From assembly GCF_003731765.1 (NCBI RefSeq), contig NZ_MOAL01000001.1, positions 496,001 to 560,000 on the forward strand: a stretch of DNA of 64,000 nucleotides. The letters are read 5' to 3'. Below the pieces are notes generated by a model, which searched no databases, was not told where the DNA came from, and saw nothing but the letters and a program-made list of their open reading frames with translations. Shown here piece after piece: positions 1 through 9,618 of the stretch. Both the position numbers and the translations under genes were made by a program. Source of the stretch: Pseudomonas chlororaphis (lineage in GTDB: Bacteria; Pseudomonadota; Gammaproteobacteria; Pseudomonadales; Pseudomonadaceae). Positions within the stretch are counted from its first letter, which is position 1. Each line of letters opens with the position of its first letter.

Positions 1-518
1 GCGAAAGCCTGAGTGCCGAGCACCTGGCCGGCGCCCTGCAAGACAGCGACGCCGAGCAGCTGGAGCTGGTACGCAACGCCTTGCGCAGCGCGCGCGCGTC
101 CTGCGAGGCCATCGAGCAATACGTCAGCGAACACGTGGGCAGCGCCAGTGGCGTGGACCTTTCGGCCCTCAAGCAGCCGCTCAAGCTGGCCCTGCAAGTG
201 CTCGGGCAACACGCCCCGCAAGGTGCCGACAGCGTAGAGGCGGACGTCGCCGAACAGGCCCCCGACAACGACCCGGCCCAGCCAGTGGCCAGTGCGGCGC
301 CGCGCGTCTCCGGCGAGATCAACAGCCGCGACGATGTGCTGCGCAGCCTCGACCGGATCCTCGCGTACTACCAGCGCCACGAGCCGTCCAGCCCGCTGCC
401 GATGCTGTTGAACCGGGCCAAGAATCTGGTCAACGCCGACTTCGCGGCCATCGTGCGCAACCTGATTCCCGACGGCATGTCCCAATTTGAAAACCTGCGT
501 GGCCCGGAAGGCGAATAA
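1..518 (+). CDS. tssA: T6SS protein TssA, C-terminal part (5' end outside window)
   Basis: An open frame enters from the left edge (codons from position 3) and stops at 518, giving about 171 residues. TssA caps and primes assembly of the T6SS tail sheath and tube from the baseplate. The visible part ends in a conserved-looking tail (SRDDVLRSLDRILAYYQRHEPSSP, split here as SRDDVLRSLDRIL and AYYQRHEPSSP, then LLNRAKNLV and LIPDGMSQ), typical of the ImpA-type C-terminal region. It lies immediately upstream of tssB and tssC, as in the P. aeruginosa H1 locus. The N-terminal ImpA domain is not visible, so total length is unknown. Confidence 0.88.
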   Translation, partial: ESLSAEHLAGALQDSDAEQLELVRNALRSARASCEAIEQYVSEHVGSASGVDLSALKQPLKLALQVLGQHAPQGADSVEADVAEQAPDNDPAQPVASAAPRVSGEINSRDDVLRSLDRILAYYQRHEPSSPLPMLLNRAKNLVNADFAAIVRNLIPDGMSQFENLRGPEGE

Positions 519-598
519 GCCCCCAAGGCGCCCGCAGCCCCGTTAACGGCAACCACCGATGACGCCAACACCGTCGCAGCAGCGACCAGGAGCACAAC

Positions 599-1114
599 GT
601 GGCGAAGCAAAGTTCTCAGAAGTTCATCGCGCGCAACCGCGCGCCCCGGGTGCAGATCGAGTACGACGTGGAACTCTACGGCGCCGAGAAGAGGGTCCAG
701 CTGCCCTTCGTCATGGGTGTGATGGCTGACTTGGCGGGCAAACCGGCCGAGCCACTGGCCGCCGTTGCCGACCGCAAGTTCCTGGAAATCGACGTCGACA
801 ACTTCGACTCGCGCCTCAAGGCCATGCAGCCGCGGGTGGCGTTCCACGTGCCCAATGAACTGACCGGCGAAGGCAACCTTAGCCTGGACATCACCTTCGA
901 GAGCATGGACGACTTCAGCCCGGCGGCCGTGGCCCGCAAGGTCGATTCGTTGAACCAGTTGCTGGAAGCCCGCACTCAGCTGGCCAACCTGCTGACCTAC
1001 ATGGACGGCAAGACCGGCGCTGAAGAAATCATCATGAAAGCCATCAAGGATCCGGCGTTGCTCCAGGCCCTGGCGAGTGCGCCAAAGCCTGTGGACTCCG
1101 AGCCCAACGCGTAA
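599..1114 (+). CDS. tssB: T6SS contractile sheath small subunit TssB (VipA)
   Basis: Encodes 171 residues from a GTG start preceded by AGGAG about 8 bases upstream. TssB and TssC together polymerise into the contractile sheath around the Hcp tube in the cytoplasm. The N-terminal stretch with RVQIEYDVELYGAEK, LPFVMGVMADLAG and FLEIDVDNFD is the standard VipA signature, and the length fits the family. It sits 16 bases upstream of tssC in the same operon. The N-terminal region of TssB is where ClpV and, in H1-type systems, TagJ bind. Confidence 0.95.
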   Translation: MAKQSSQKFIARNRAPRVQIEYDVELYGAEKRVQLPFVMGVMADLAGKPAEPLAAVADRKFLEIDVDNFDSRLKAMQPRVAFHVPNELTGEGNLSLDITFESMDDFSPAAVARKVDSLNQLLEARTQLANLLTYMDGKTGAEEIIMKAIKDPALLQALASAPKPVDSEPNA

Positions 1115-1130
1115 ATCAGGACCAACGATC

Positions 1131-2624
1131 ATGACCGAATTGATGCGTGACAATCAGGGCCAACCGGCCGCCACCGAGCAAGCCAGCGAGTTCGCCTCCC
1201 TGCTGCTGCAGGAATTCAAACCCAAGACCGAGCGCGCTCGCGAAGCTGTGGAGACCGCGGTTCGCACCCTGGCCGAACAGGCCCTGGCGCAGACCGACCT
1301 GGTGTCCAACGATGCGATCAAATCGATCGAATCGATCATCGCCGCCATCGACGCCAAGCTCACCGCCCAGGTCAACCAGGTGATCCATCACCCGGAATTC
1401 CAGAAGCTGGAAAGCGCCTGGCGCGGCCTGCACTATCTGGTGAATAACACCGAAAGCGACGAGCAGCTGAAGATCCGTGTGCTCAACATCTCCAAGCCGG
1501 AGCTGCACAAGACCCTGAAGAAATTCAAGGGCACGGCCTGGGACCAGAGCCCGCTGTTCAAGAAGATGTACGAAGAGGAATACGGCCAGTTCGGCGGCGA
1601 GCCGTACGGCTGCCTGGTGGGCGACTACTACTTCGACCAGTCGCCACCGGACGTGGAACTGCTGGGCGAACTGTCCAAGGTCTGCGCGGCCATGCACTCG
1701 CCGTTCATTGCAGCGGCATCGCCGACCGTGATGGGCATGGGCTCATGGCAGGAACTGTCCAACCCACGGGACCTGACCAAGATCTTCACCACCCCGGAGT
1801 ACGCCGGCTGGCGCTCCCTGCGTGAGTCTGAAGACGCACGCTACATCGGCCTGACCATGCCGCGCTTCCTGGCGCGCCTGCCGTACGGGGCCAAGACCGA
1901 CCCGGTGGAAGCCTTCGCCTTCGAAGAAAACACCGACGGCGCCGACAGCTCCAAGTACACCTGGGCCAACGCCGCGTACGCCATGGCGGTGAACATCAAC
2001 CGTTCGTTCAAACACTACGGCTGGTGCTCGCGCATCCGCGGTGTGGAGTCCGGCGGTGAAGTGGAAAACCTGCCCGCCCACACCTTCCCGACCGATGACG
2101 GCGGCGTGGACATGAAGTGCCCGACCGAAATCGCCATCAGCGACCGCCGTGAGGCGGAGCTGGCGAAGAACGGTTTCATGCCGCTGCTGCACAAGAAAAA
2201 CACCGATTTTGCCGCCTTTATCGGTGCCCAGTCGCTGCAGAAGCCTGCCGAGTACGACGACCCGGACGCCACCGCCAACGCCAACCTGGCCGCGCGCCTG
2301 CCGTACCTGTTCGCCACCTGCCGCTTCGCCCATTACCTGAAGTGCATCGTGCGCGACAAGATCGGCTCGTTCAAAGAGAAGGACGAGATGCAACGCTGGC
2401 TGCAGGACTGGATCCTCAACTACGTGGACGGTGATCCGGCCCACTCCACCGAAACCACCAAGGCCCAGCACCCACTGGCCGCGGCGGAAGTGGTGGTCGA
2501 GGAAGTCGAAGGCAACCCCGGCTACTACAACTCGAAATTCTTCCTGCGCCCGCACTACCAGCTCGAAGGGCTGACCGTGTCGCTGCGCCTGGTATCCAAA
2601 CTGCCTTCGGCAAAAGGCGCTTAA
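1131..2624 (+). CDS. tssC: T6SS contractile sheath large subunit TssC (VipB)
   Basis: Encodes 497 residues, the usual TssC length. I chose the ATG at 1131, which follows the tssB stop by 16 bases; an in-frame start further upstream would run into tssB. TssC is the large sheath protein; contraction of TssB/TssC drives the Hcp-VgrG spike outward. Family stretches visible include LESAWRGLHYLV near residue 90, YEEEYGQFGG, and GFMPLLHKKNTDFAAFIGAQ (about residues 345-364). It is followed by an inverted REP pair and then hcp, so hcp may be partly uncoupled from tssABC expression. Confidence 0.96.
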   Translation: MTELMRDNQGQPAATEQASEFASLLLQEFKPKTERAREAVETAVRTLAEQALAQTDLVSNDAIKSIESIIAAIDAKLTAQVNQVIHHPEFQKLESAWRGLHYLVNNTESDEQLKIRVLNISKPELHKTLKKFKGTAWDQSPLFKKMYEEEYGQFGGEPYGCLVGDYYFDQSPPDVELLGELSKVCAAMHSPFIAAASPTVMGMGSWQELSNPRDLTKIFTTPEYAGWRSLRESEDARYIGLTMPRFLARLPYGAKTDPVEAFAFEENTDGADSSKYTWANAAYAMAVNINRSFKHYGWCSRIRGVESGGEVENLPAHTFPTDDGGVDMKCPTEIAISDRREAELAKNGFMPLLHKKNTDFAAFIGAQSLQKPAEYDDPDATANANLAARLPYLFATCRFAHYLKCIVRDKIGSFKEKDEMQRWLQDWILNYVDGDPAHSTETTKAQHPLAAAEVVVEEVEGNPGYYNSKFFLRPHYQLEGLTVSLRLVSKLPSAKGA

Positions 2625-2631
2625 CCCCCCT

Positions 2632-2728
2632 GTAGGAGCCGGTCTGCCGGCGATGCACTCAAGGGCGCATCGTTGGTCCGAAAGCGAGCGCTATCGTTGA
2701 CGACCATCGCCGGCAAGCCGGCTCCTAC
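2632..2728. repeat. REP-type inverted pair between tssC and hcp
   Basis: GTAGGAGCCGG...CCGGCGATG is followed after about 50 bases by CATCGCCGG...CCGGCTCCTAC, forming a large cruciform/hairpin. It belongs to the GTAGGAGC repeat family seen elsewhere in this window. Such intergenic REP elements in pseudomonads can stabilise upstream mRNA or act as partial terminators; which applies here is not shown. Confidence 0.85.
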
Positions 2729-2775
2729 GGATTCATATCTGTACCACCGTGGCAGTGGCCACACAGGGAGAACAC

Positions 2776-3264
2776 ATGGCTGTCGATATTTTCATCAAGA
2801 TCGGTGACATCAAGGGCGAGTCCATGGACAAGGCCCACAAGGACGAAATCGACGTGTTGAACTGGAGCTGGGGCATGTCCCAATCCGGCAACATGCACGT
2901 TGGCGGTGGCGGCGGCGCAGGCAAGGTGAACATCCAGGACCTGTCGCTGACCAAGTACGTGGACAAGGCTTCGCCGAACCTGATGATGCATTGCTCCAGC
3001 GGCAAGCACGTGGACAAGGTGCGCCTGACCGTGCGCAAGGCCGGCGGCGAAAGCCAGGTCGAGTACATGATCATCGACCTGGAAGAAGTGCTGATCACGT
3101 CCCTGAGCACCGGCGGTTCGGGCAGCGATGACCGCCTGACCGAAAACATCACCCTGAACTTCGCCCAGGTGATGGTCGAGTACCAACCGCAGAAAGCCGA
3201 CGGCAGCAAAGACGGCGGCCCGATCAAATACGGCTGGAACATCCGCTCCAACACCAAGCGTTGA
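2776..3264 (+). CDS. hcp: T6SS inner tube protein Hcp
   Basis: Encodes 162 residues from the ATG at 2776, preceded by GGGAG. Hcp hexamers stack into the inner tube and also chaperone small effectors. The sequence begins MAVDIFIKIGDIKGES and contains NWSWGMSQSGNMHVGGGGGAGK, here read as NWSWGMSQSG then NMHVGGGGGAGK, characteristic of Hcp1-type proteins. It ends with IKYGWNIRSNTKR. It has its own terminator at 3273-3302, and the upstream REP pair may help set the high Hcp level relative to other subunits (inference). Confidence 0.96.
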   Translation: MAVDIFIKIGDIKGESMDKAHKDEIDVLNWSWGMSQSGNMHVGGGGGAGKVNIQDLSLTKYVDKASPNLMMHCSSGKHVDKVRLTVRKAGGESQVEYMIIDLEEVLITSLSTGGSGSDDRLTENITLNFAQVMVEYQPQKADGSKDGGPIKYGWNIRSNTKR

Positions 3265-3272
3265 TCCATCGC

Positions 3273-3302
3273 GCCCCCGACGCCTGCGTCGGGGGCCGTT
3301 TG
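3273..3302 (+). terminator. Rho-independent terminator after hcp
   Basis: A ten-base perfect stem (GCCCCCGACG / CGTCGGGGGC) with a four-base loop begins 9 bases after the hcp stop and is followed by CGTTT. The T-run is short, so partial read-through into tssE is likely. Confidence 0.7.
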
Positions 3303-3438
3303 CCCTGACCCGAATTCGCTCCACTCCCGCCCGGTGCCCGACTGATGACCAAGCCTTTGTTAATCAAGCTGCGGAACCGTTGTGCCCTTGCGGGTGCCTG
3401 CCATGGCGCACCAGCCAGCTTTTTGGGGGGCCGCTGCG

Positions 3439-3954
3439 TTGATCACTGAAATCGCCGCCCGCGACCGCCTGCAGCCGTCCTTGCTGGACCGTCTGACCGA
3501 CGACGAGCCCGGCCAGCTCAAGGAAAGTGCCGACAAGCGCGTGCTGTCCCTGACCCAGCTCAAGGCCTCGGTGCTGCGGGACCTGGCGTGGCTGCTCAAC
3601 ACCACGTCGCTGCTGGATGCCGATGCCACGTTGCACACCCCCGCCGGCACTTCGGTGATCAATTACGGCCTGCCGGCCCTGGCCGGGCACAGTGCCTCGA
3701 GCATTGATATCAATGCCCTGGAAAGCCTGATCCACCAGGCCATTGCCACCTTCGAGCCACGCATCTTGCGCAGTACCCTGCGCGTGCGGGCCCGCAGTGC
3801 GCCCGGGGAAATGAACCAAAACGCCTTGAGCTTCGAGATCGAAGGCGACCTCTGGGCCCAGCCCATGCCCCTGCGCCTGCTGCTGCAAACCGACCTGGAC
3901 CTGGAATCGGGCCATGTGCGGGTGCGCCAGGCCGAGCAACGGAGACGCTCATGA
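3439..3954 (+). CDS. tssE: T6SS baseplate protein TssE (gp25-like)
   Basis: TssE is the lysozyme-like gp25 baseplate component. Recognisable segments are [12 protein letters not shown] near the start, [27 protein letters not shown] and [16 protein letters not shown], in the usual gp25 order. The start is uncertain. I chose TTG 3439 (171 residues) because GGGGGG lies about 9 bases upstream and homology-like sequence begins just after. GTG 3382 or ATG 3403 would add 12-19 residues with no family resemblance. The stop overlaps the tssF start by 4 bases. No tagJ gene intervenes between hcp and tssE. Confidence 0.88.
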   Translation: MITEIAARDRLQPSLLDRLTDDEPGQLKESADKRVLSLTQLKASVLRDLAWLLNTTSLLDADATLHTPAGTSVINYGLPALAGHSASSIDINALESLIHQAIATFEPRILRSTLRVRARSAPGEMNQNALSFEIEGDLWAQPMPLRLLLQTDLDLESGHVRVRQAEQRRRS

Positions 3955-5810
3955 ATCCCCGTCTGCTGGAGCTGTACAACCAGGAACTGCACCACGTGCG
4001 CGAGAGCGCCGCGGAGTTCGCCAAGGAATACCCGAAGATCGCCAGCCGCCTGACCCTGTCGGGCATGGACTGTGCCGATCCGTATGTGGAGCGCCTGCTG
4101 GAAGGCTTTGCCTACCTCACCGCGCGGGTGCAATTGAAGCTCGATGCCGAGTACCCGACCTTCACCCACAACCTGCTGGAAATCGCCTACCCGCACTACC
4201 TGGCACCGACGCCGTCGCTGACCGTGGTGCAGTTGCAGGCCGATCCCGATGAAGGCTCCCTGAGCAGCGGTTTTACCCTGGAGCGCGGCACCAGCCTGCG
4301 GGCCGCCCTGGGTCGCGACAGCCAGACCTGCTGCGAATACCGCAGCGCCCACGCGGTCACCCTGTGGCCGCTGCAAGTCAGCCATGCCGAGTACTTCGGC
4401 AACCCGGCGGCAGTGCTCGGGCGCCTGGCCGCCAGCGAGCCCAAGGCCAAGGCCGGGCTGCGCCTGACCCTGCGCACCGGCGCCGAGTTGCCGTTCAGCA
4501 GCCTGGCCCTGGAGCAGTTGCCGCTCTACCTCAATGGCAATGACGAGCTGCCGTTCCGCCTCTACGAGCAACTGCTGGGCAATGCCTGCGCGGTGTTCGC
4601 CCGGGCGCCCGGGGGCGACTGGGTCGAGCGTCTGCCGGCCAACGCCTTGCGCGCCAAGGGCTTCGACGACTGCGACGCGGCGCTGCCGGTGGTGCCCCAG
4701 GCTTTCCAGGGCTATCGCCTGTTGCAGGAATACTTCGCCCTGCCCAACCGTTTCCTGTTCGTCGAGTTCGCCGAGCTGGGCCGTGCGGTGCGCCGCTGCG
4801 AAGGCCAGGAGCTGGAGCTGATCGTGCTCTTCGAGCGCCACGAACCAAGCCTGGAAGGCAGCGTCGGCAGCGCCCAGTTCGTGCCCTTCTGCACCCCGGC
4901 GATCAACCTGTTCCCCAAGCGCGTGGACCGTATCCACCTGTCGGACCGGGTCAACGAGCACCATGTGATCGCCGACCGCACCCGACCGATGGATTTCGAA
5001 ATCCACTCGCTGTGCGCCGTCAGCGGCCACGGCACCGGGCCGGAGCAACCGTTCCTGCCATTCTACGCGGTGCGTGACCCGTCGCGCTATGGCCGTGACC
5101 AGGCCTACTACAGCCTGCGTCGCGAGCCACGAGTACTGTCCAGCGACCAGCGACGCAACGGCCCGCGCTCCACCTACATCGGCAGCGAAACCTTCGTCAG
5201 CCTGGTGGACAGCCAGCAAGCGCCCTATCGCCACGACCTGCGCCAGCTCGGTGTGAGTGCCCTGTGCACCAACCGCGACCTGCCGCTGTTCATGAACGTC
5301 GGCGGCGGCAAGACCGACTTCACCCTGGCCGACAGCGCCCCGGTGCAGGCTGTGCGCTGCCTGGCCGGGCCAAGCCGCCCGCGCCCCAGCCACGCCCACG
5401 ACGGCAAGGCCTGGCGCCTGATCAGCCAGTTGTCGCTCAACTACCTGTCGTTGAGTGAGCAAGGCCAGGGCGCCGCCGCCCTGCGCGAACTGCTGCGCCT
5501 GTATGGCGACAGCAACGACGCGGCCCTGCAATTGCAGATCGAAGGCCTACGCGAGGTCAGCAGCAAGGCGGTGACCCGGCGCCTGCCCATGCCCGGGCCG
5601 ATCGTTTTTGGCCGGGGCCTGGAGATCACCCTGGAGTTCGATGAAAACGCGTTTCGCGGCACCGGGGTGTTCCTGCTCGGCGCTGTGTTCGAACGCTTCC
5701 TGGCACGTTATGTGTCCCTCAACAGTTTTACCGAGACGGTGATCCGTACCACCGAACGCGGCGAGATCATGCGATGGAAAGCCCAGCCCGGACGCCGTCC
5801 GACCCTTTGA
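3951..5810 (+). CDS. tssF: T6SS baseplate protein TssF (VasA)
   Basis: Encodes 619 residues, typical for TssF. It starts [18 protein letters not shown] and carries the family segments [26 protein letters not shown] and [20 protein letters not shown] in the first 90 residues. TssF with TssG, TssE and TssK forms the baseplate wedge around VgrG. Its ATG overlaps the tssE stop (ATGA), and its 3' end overlaps tssG by 37 bases, indicating translational coupling. Confidence 0.96.
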   Translation: MNPRLLELYNQELHHVRESAAEFAKEYPKIASRLTLSGMDCADPYVERLLEGFAYLTARVQLKLDAEYPTFTHNLLEIAYPHYLAPTPSLTVVQLQADPDEGSLSSGFTLERGTSLRAALGRDSQTCCEYRSAHAVTLWPLQVSHAEYFGNPAAVLGRLAASEPKAKAGLRLTLRTGAELPFSSLALEQLPLYLNGNDELPFRLYEQLLGNACAVFARAPGGDWVERLPANALRAKGFDDCDAALPVVPQAFQGYRLLQEYFALPNRFLFVEFAELGRAVRRCEGQELELIVLFERHEPSLEGSVGSAQFVPFCTPAINLFPKRVDRIHLSDRVNEHHVIADRTRPMDFEIHSLCAVSGHGTGPEQPFLPFYAVRDPSRYGRDQAYYSLRREPRVLSSDQRRNGPRSTYIGSETFVSLVDSQQAPYRHDLRQLGVSALCTNRDLPLFMNVGGGKTDFTLADSAPVQAVRCLAGPSRPRPSHAHDGKAWRLISQLSLNYLSLSEQGQGAAALRELLRLYGDSNDAALQLQIEGLREVSSKAVTRRLPMPGPIVFGRGLEITLEFDENAFRGTGVFLLGAVFERFLARYVSLNSFTETVIRTTERGEIMRWKAQPGRRPTL

Positions 5811-6826
5811 ATACGCTGACGGCGATGCACGCCGAGCCCTGGGAGTACGACTTCTTCCAGGCGCTGCGGCGGATCGAATGCCTGTCGCCCCAGCTGCCGC
5901 GCTTCGGTCATTCCCTGCGCCTGGCCGACGACCCGCTGCGCCTCGGGCAGCAGGCCGACTGCACCTTCGCGCCCTCGACCCTGGCCTCGGTCGAGCCCGG
6001 TGTCGACGGTGCGCCTGCACGCTTGCAGCAGTTTTTCTTCGGCCTGGGCGGGCCCAACGGTCCGCTGCCGCTGCACCTCACCGAGTACGTGCGTGAGCGC
6101 CAGCGCAACCAGGGCGACAGCACCAGCAAGGGCTTCCTCGATGTCTTTCACCATCGCCTGTTGAGCCTGTTCTACCGGGCCTGGGCCGAGGCCCGGCCGA
6201 CGGTGAGCCACGACCGCCCGGACGACGATTACTGGTCGGCGCGCCTGGCCGCCCTCAGTGGCCGGGGCATGCCCAGCCTGCTCAATCAGGGGCTGATCCC
6301 GGACACCGCCAAGTTGCACTACAGCGGCCACCTGGCGGCGCAGACCCGCTACCCGGATGGCCTGCGGGCGATCCTCGGCGAGTACTTCGGGCTGCCGGTG
6401 CAGATCGAGGAATACGTCGGCCAATGGCTGGAGCTGCCGGAGCGCAGCCGCCTGGGGGTCAACGCCCACCAACTGGGGACCGACTTCTGCCTGGGCAGCC
6501 ACGTCTGGGACCGCCAGCACAAATTCCGCATCTGCCTCGGCCCCCTGAGCCTCGACGCCTACATGGGCATGCTGCCCGACGGCCAGCAGTTCAAGGAGCT
6601 GGTGGCCTGGGTCGCCGAATACCTGGGTTTCGAACTGGACTGGGACCTGAACCTGATCCTGCTTCAGGACGAAGTGCCCAAGCTGCAACTCAACGGGCGC
6701 CAGCGCCTGGGTTTCAACACCTGGCTCGGCCGCCCCGCGGCGGACCCCAAGGACCTCATTCTGGCCCGGCACTACGCCGATCAGGCCGCCACATCACGCA
6801 CCTCAAGGAGCACAGAGCATGGGTGA
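5774..6826 (+). CDS. tssG: T6SS baseplate protein TssG (VasB)
   Basis: Encodes 350 residues. TssG is the second TssF-associated wedge protein of the baseplate. Family marks are EPWEYDFFQALRRIE near residue 20, FFFGLGGPNGPLPLHLTEYV near residues 80-100 and LGTDFCLGSHVWDRQHKFRI. The start at 5774 lies 37 bases inside tssF, and the end overlaps tssH by 8 bases. No unusual feature. Confidence 0.95.
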   Translation: MESPARTPSDPLNTLTAMHAEPWEYDFFQALRRIECLSPQLPRFGHSLRLADDPLRLGQQADCTFAPSTLASVEPGVDGAPARLQQFFFGLGGPNGPLPLHLTEYVRERQRNQGDSTSKGFLDVFHHRLLSLFYRAWAEARPTVSHDRPDDDYWSARLAALSGRGMPSLLNQGLIPDTAKLHYSGHLAAQTRYPDGLRAILGEYFGLPVQIEEYVGQWLELPERSRLGVNAHQLGTDFCLGSHVWDRQHKFRICLGPLSLDAYMGMLPDGQQFKELVAWVAEYLGFELDWDLNLILLQDEVPKLQLNGRQRLGFNTWLGRPAADPKDLILARHYADQAATSRTSRSTEHG

Positions 6827-9494
6827 AATCAGTCGCGCAGCGCTGTTCGGCAAACTCAACAGCGTCGCCTACAAAGCCATCGAAGCCGCCACGGTGTTCT
6901 GCAAACTGCGGGGCAACCCCTATGTGGAACTGGCCCACTGGCTGCACCAGTTGCTGCAATTGCAGGACAGCGACCTGCACCGCCTGATCCGCCAGTTCAA
7001 CCTTGAACCGGCGCGCCTGGCCAAGGACCTGACCGAGGCCCTGGACCGCCTGCCACGGGGCTCCACATCGATCACCGACCTGTCGTCCCACGTTGAAGAA
7101 GCGGTGGAGCGCGGCTGGGTCTACGGCAGCCTGATGTTCGGCGAAAGCCAGGTGCGCACCGGCTACCTGGTGCTCGGCATCCTCAAGACCCCGAGCCTGC
7201 GCCATGCGCTGCTGGGGCTGTCCAAGGAGTTCGAGAAGATCAAGGTCGAGGCCCTGAGTGAGCGCTTTGACGAGTACGTCGGCGACTCGCCGGAAAACGC
7301 CCTCGGCGCCAGCGATGGCTTCAATGCCGGCGCGGTTCCAGGCGAAGCCAGCGGTGCCATGGCCCCCAGTGCCATGGGCAAGCAGGAGGCCCTCAAGCGC
7401 TTCACCGTGGACCTCACCGAGCAGGCTCGCAGCGGCAAGCTCGACCCGATCGTCGGCCGTGACGAAGAGATCCGCCAACTGGTGGACATCCTCATGCGGC
7501 GGCGCCAGAACAACCCGATCCTCACCGGTGAAGCCGGCGTCGGCAAGACGGCCGTGGTGGAAGGTTTTGCCCTGCGCATCGTCGCCGGCGACGTGCCGCC
7601 TGCCTTGAAGGATGTGGAATTGCGCAGCCTCGATGTCGGCCTGCTGCAAGCCGGCGCCAGCATGAAGGGCGAGTTCGAACAGCGCCTGCGCCAGGTTATC
7701 GAAGACGTCCAGGCCTCGCCCAAGCCGATCATTCTGTTTATCGACGAAGCCCACACCCTGGTGGGTGCCGGTGGCGCCGCCGGTACCGGCGATGCGGCTA
7801 ACCTGCTCAAGCCGGCCCTGGCCCGTGGCACCTTGCGCACCGTGGCCGCCACCACCTGGGCCGAGTACAAGAAGCACATCGAGAAAGACCCGGCCCTGAC
7901 CCGCCGCTTCCAGGTGGTGCAAGTGGCCGAACCGTCGGAAGACAAGGCGCTGCTGATGATGCGCGGCGTGGCCTCGACCATGGAGCAGCACCATCAGGTG
8001 CAGATCCTCGACGAAGCCCTGGAAGCCTCGGTCAAGCTGTCCCATCGCTACATCCCGGCCCGCCAGTTGCCGGACAAATCCGTGAGCCTGCTGGACACCG
8101 CCTGCGCCCGCGTCGCCATCAGCCTGCATGCTGTGCCGGCCGAGGTGGACGACAGCCGTCGACGCATCGAAGCCCTGGAAACCGAGCTGCAGATCATCGC
8201 CCGGGAACAGGCGATCGGCGTGGCCATCGGCAACCGCCAGGTCAACAGCGAAAACCTACTGGCTGCCGAACGCGAGCGCCTGGCCGAGCTGGAAGGTCGC
8301 TGGGCCGAAGAAAAGACCCTGGTGGACGAACTGCTGGCAACCCGTGCCCAACTGCGGGACAACGTCGGCCTGGTGGACAGCGACGTCGGTGATGAAAGCC
8401 ACGGCCTGCGGGAAAAACTGGTGGACCTGCAACAGCGCCTGAGCGCCCTGCAAGGTGAAACCCCGTTGATCCTGCCGACCGTGGACTACCAGGCGGTGGC
8501 CTCGGTGGTGGCCGACTGGACCGGGATTCCCGTGGGCCGCATGGCCCGCAATGAACTGGAAACCGTGCTCAACCTCGACCAGCACCTGAAGAAACGCATC
8601 ATCGGCCAGGACCACGCCCTGCAGATGATCGCCAAGCGCATCCAGACCTCCCGCGCCGGCCTCGACAACCCGAACAAGCCGATTGGCGTGTTCATGCTGG
8701 CCGGCACCTCGGGGGTGGGCAAGACCGAGACCGCCCTGGCCCTGGCCGAAGCCATGTATGGCGGTGAGCAGAACGTCATCACCATCAACATGAGCGAGTT
8801 CCAGGAAGCCCACACCGTGTCCACCCTCAAGGGGGCGCCACCGGGTTACGTCGGCTACGGCGAAGGCGGCGTGCTCACCGAAGCGGTGCGGCGCAAACCC
8901 TACAGCGTGGTGCTGCTCGACGAAGTAGAGAAAGCCCACCCGGACGTGCACGAGATCTTCTTCCAGGTGTTCGACAAGGGCGTGATGGAAGACGGCGAAG
9001 GCCGGGTGATCGACTTCAAGAACACCCTGATCCTGCTCACCACCAACGCCGGTACCGAGCTGATCGCCAACGTTTGCAAGAACCCGGACAACGTGCCCGA
9101 GCCGGAAGAGATCGCCAAGGCCCTGCGCCAGCCGCTGCTGGAGATTTTCCCGCCGGCACTGCTGGGGCGCCTGGTGACCATCCCTTACTACCCGCTCAGC
9201 GATGTGATGCTCAAAGCCATCACCCGCCTGCAACTGGGACGGATCAAAAAGCGCGTGGAGAGCACCCACAAAGTCGCGTTCGACTTCGACGACGAGGTGG
9301 TCGACCTGATCGTCTCCCGCTGCAGCGAAACCGAAAGCGGTGGCCGCATGATCGACGCCATCCTCACCAACAGCCTGCTGCCGGACATGAGCCGTGAGTT
9401 CCTCACGCGCATGCTCGAAGGCAAGCCGCTGGCCGGGGTACGCATCAGCCAGCGCGACAACGAACTGCACTACGACTTCAGTGAGCCGGCCTGA
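6819..9494 (+). CDS. tssH: T6SS ATPase TssH (ClpV)
   Basis: Encodes 891 residues. ClpV is the AAA+ unfoldase that disassembles contracted TssB/TssC sheaths for recycling. It has an N-terminal domain (about 1-160), a first AAA module with Walker A GEAGVGKT at 237-244, a coiled middle domain around 430-530, and a second AAA module with GTSGVGKT at 629-636. The N-terminus (GEISRAALFGKLN) is that of ClpV rather than the chaperone ClpB. It overlaps the tssG stop by 8 bases and ends the core operon before a REP pair. Confidence 0.96.
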   Translation: MGEISRAALFGKLNSVAYKAIEAATVFCKLRGNPYVELAHWLHQLLQLQDSDLHRLIRQFNLEPARLAKDLTEALDRLPRGSTSITDLSSHVEEAVERGWVYGSLMFGESQVRTGYLVLGILKTPSLRHALLGLSKEFEKIKVEALSERFDEYVGDSPENALGASDGFNAGAVPGEASGAMAPSAMGKQEALKRFTVDLTEQARSGKLDPIVGRDEEIRQLVDILMRRRQNNPILTGEAGVGKTAVVEGFALRIVAGDVPPALKDVELRSLDVGLLQAGASMKGEFEQRLRQVIEDVQASPKPIILFIDEAHTLVGAGGAAGTGDAANLLKPALARGTLRTVAATTWAEYKKHIEKDPALTRRFQVVQVAEPSEDKALLMMRGVASTMEQHHQVQILDEALEASVKLSHRYIPARQLPDKSVSLLDTACARVAISLHAVPAEVDDSRRRIEALETELQIIAREQAIGVAIGNRQVNSENLLAAERERLAELEGRWAEEKTLVDELLATRAQLRDNVGLVDSDVGDESHGLREKLVDLQQRLSALQGETPLILPTVDYQAVASVVADWTGIPVGRMARNELETVLNLDQHLKKRIIGQDHALQMIAKRIQTSRAGLDNPNKPIGVFMLAGTSGVGKTETALALAEAMYGGEQNVITINMSEFQEAHTVSTLKGAPPGYVGYGEGGVLTEAVRRKPYSVVLLDEVEKAHPDVHEIFFQVFDKGVMEDGEGRVIDFKNTLILLTTNAGTELIANVCKNPDNVPEPEEIAKALRQPLLEIFPPALLGRLVTIPYYPLSDVMLKAITRLQLGRIKKRVESTHKVAFDFDDEVVDLIVSRCSETESGGRMIDAILTNSLLPDMSREFLTRMLEGKPLAGVRISQRDNELHYDFSEPA

Positions 9495-9512
9495 CCCCGC
9501 ACCCCTGCTTGC

Positions 9513-9576
9513 GTAGGAGCTGGCTTGCCAGCGAAGGCATCCGTGAGATCGCCATCGCCGGCAAGCCGGCTCCTAC
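9513..9576. repeat. REP-type inverted pair after tssH
   Basis: GTAGGAGCTGGCTTGCCAGC is paired with GCCGGCAAGCCGGCTCCTAC across about 20 bases, 19 bases after the tssH stop. It separates the core T6SS operon from vgrG. It may serve as a 3' mRNA stabiliser or attenuator. Confidence 0.85.
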
Positions 9577-9618
9577 AAGAGGCCGGCCAGGCACACTACG
9601 CATTCAACGAGACTGACG

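Noticed and set aside
2632..2728. Repeat arms considered as a CRISPR or insertion-sequence end
   Set aside because: Only an inverted pair with no regular direct-repeat spacing and no transposase; it matches the REP family found at six other places.
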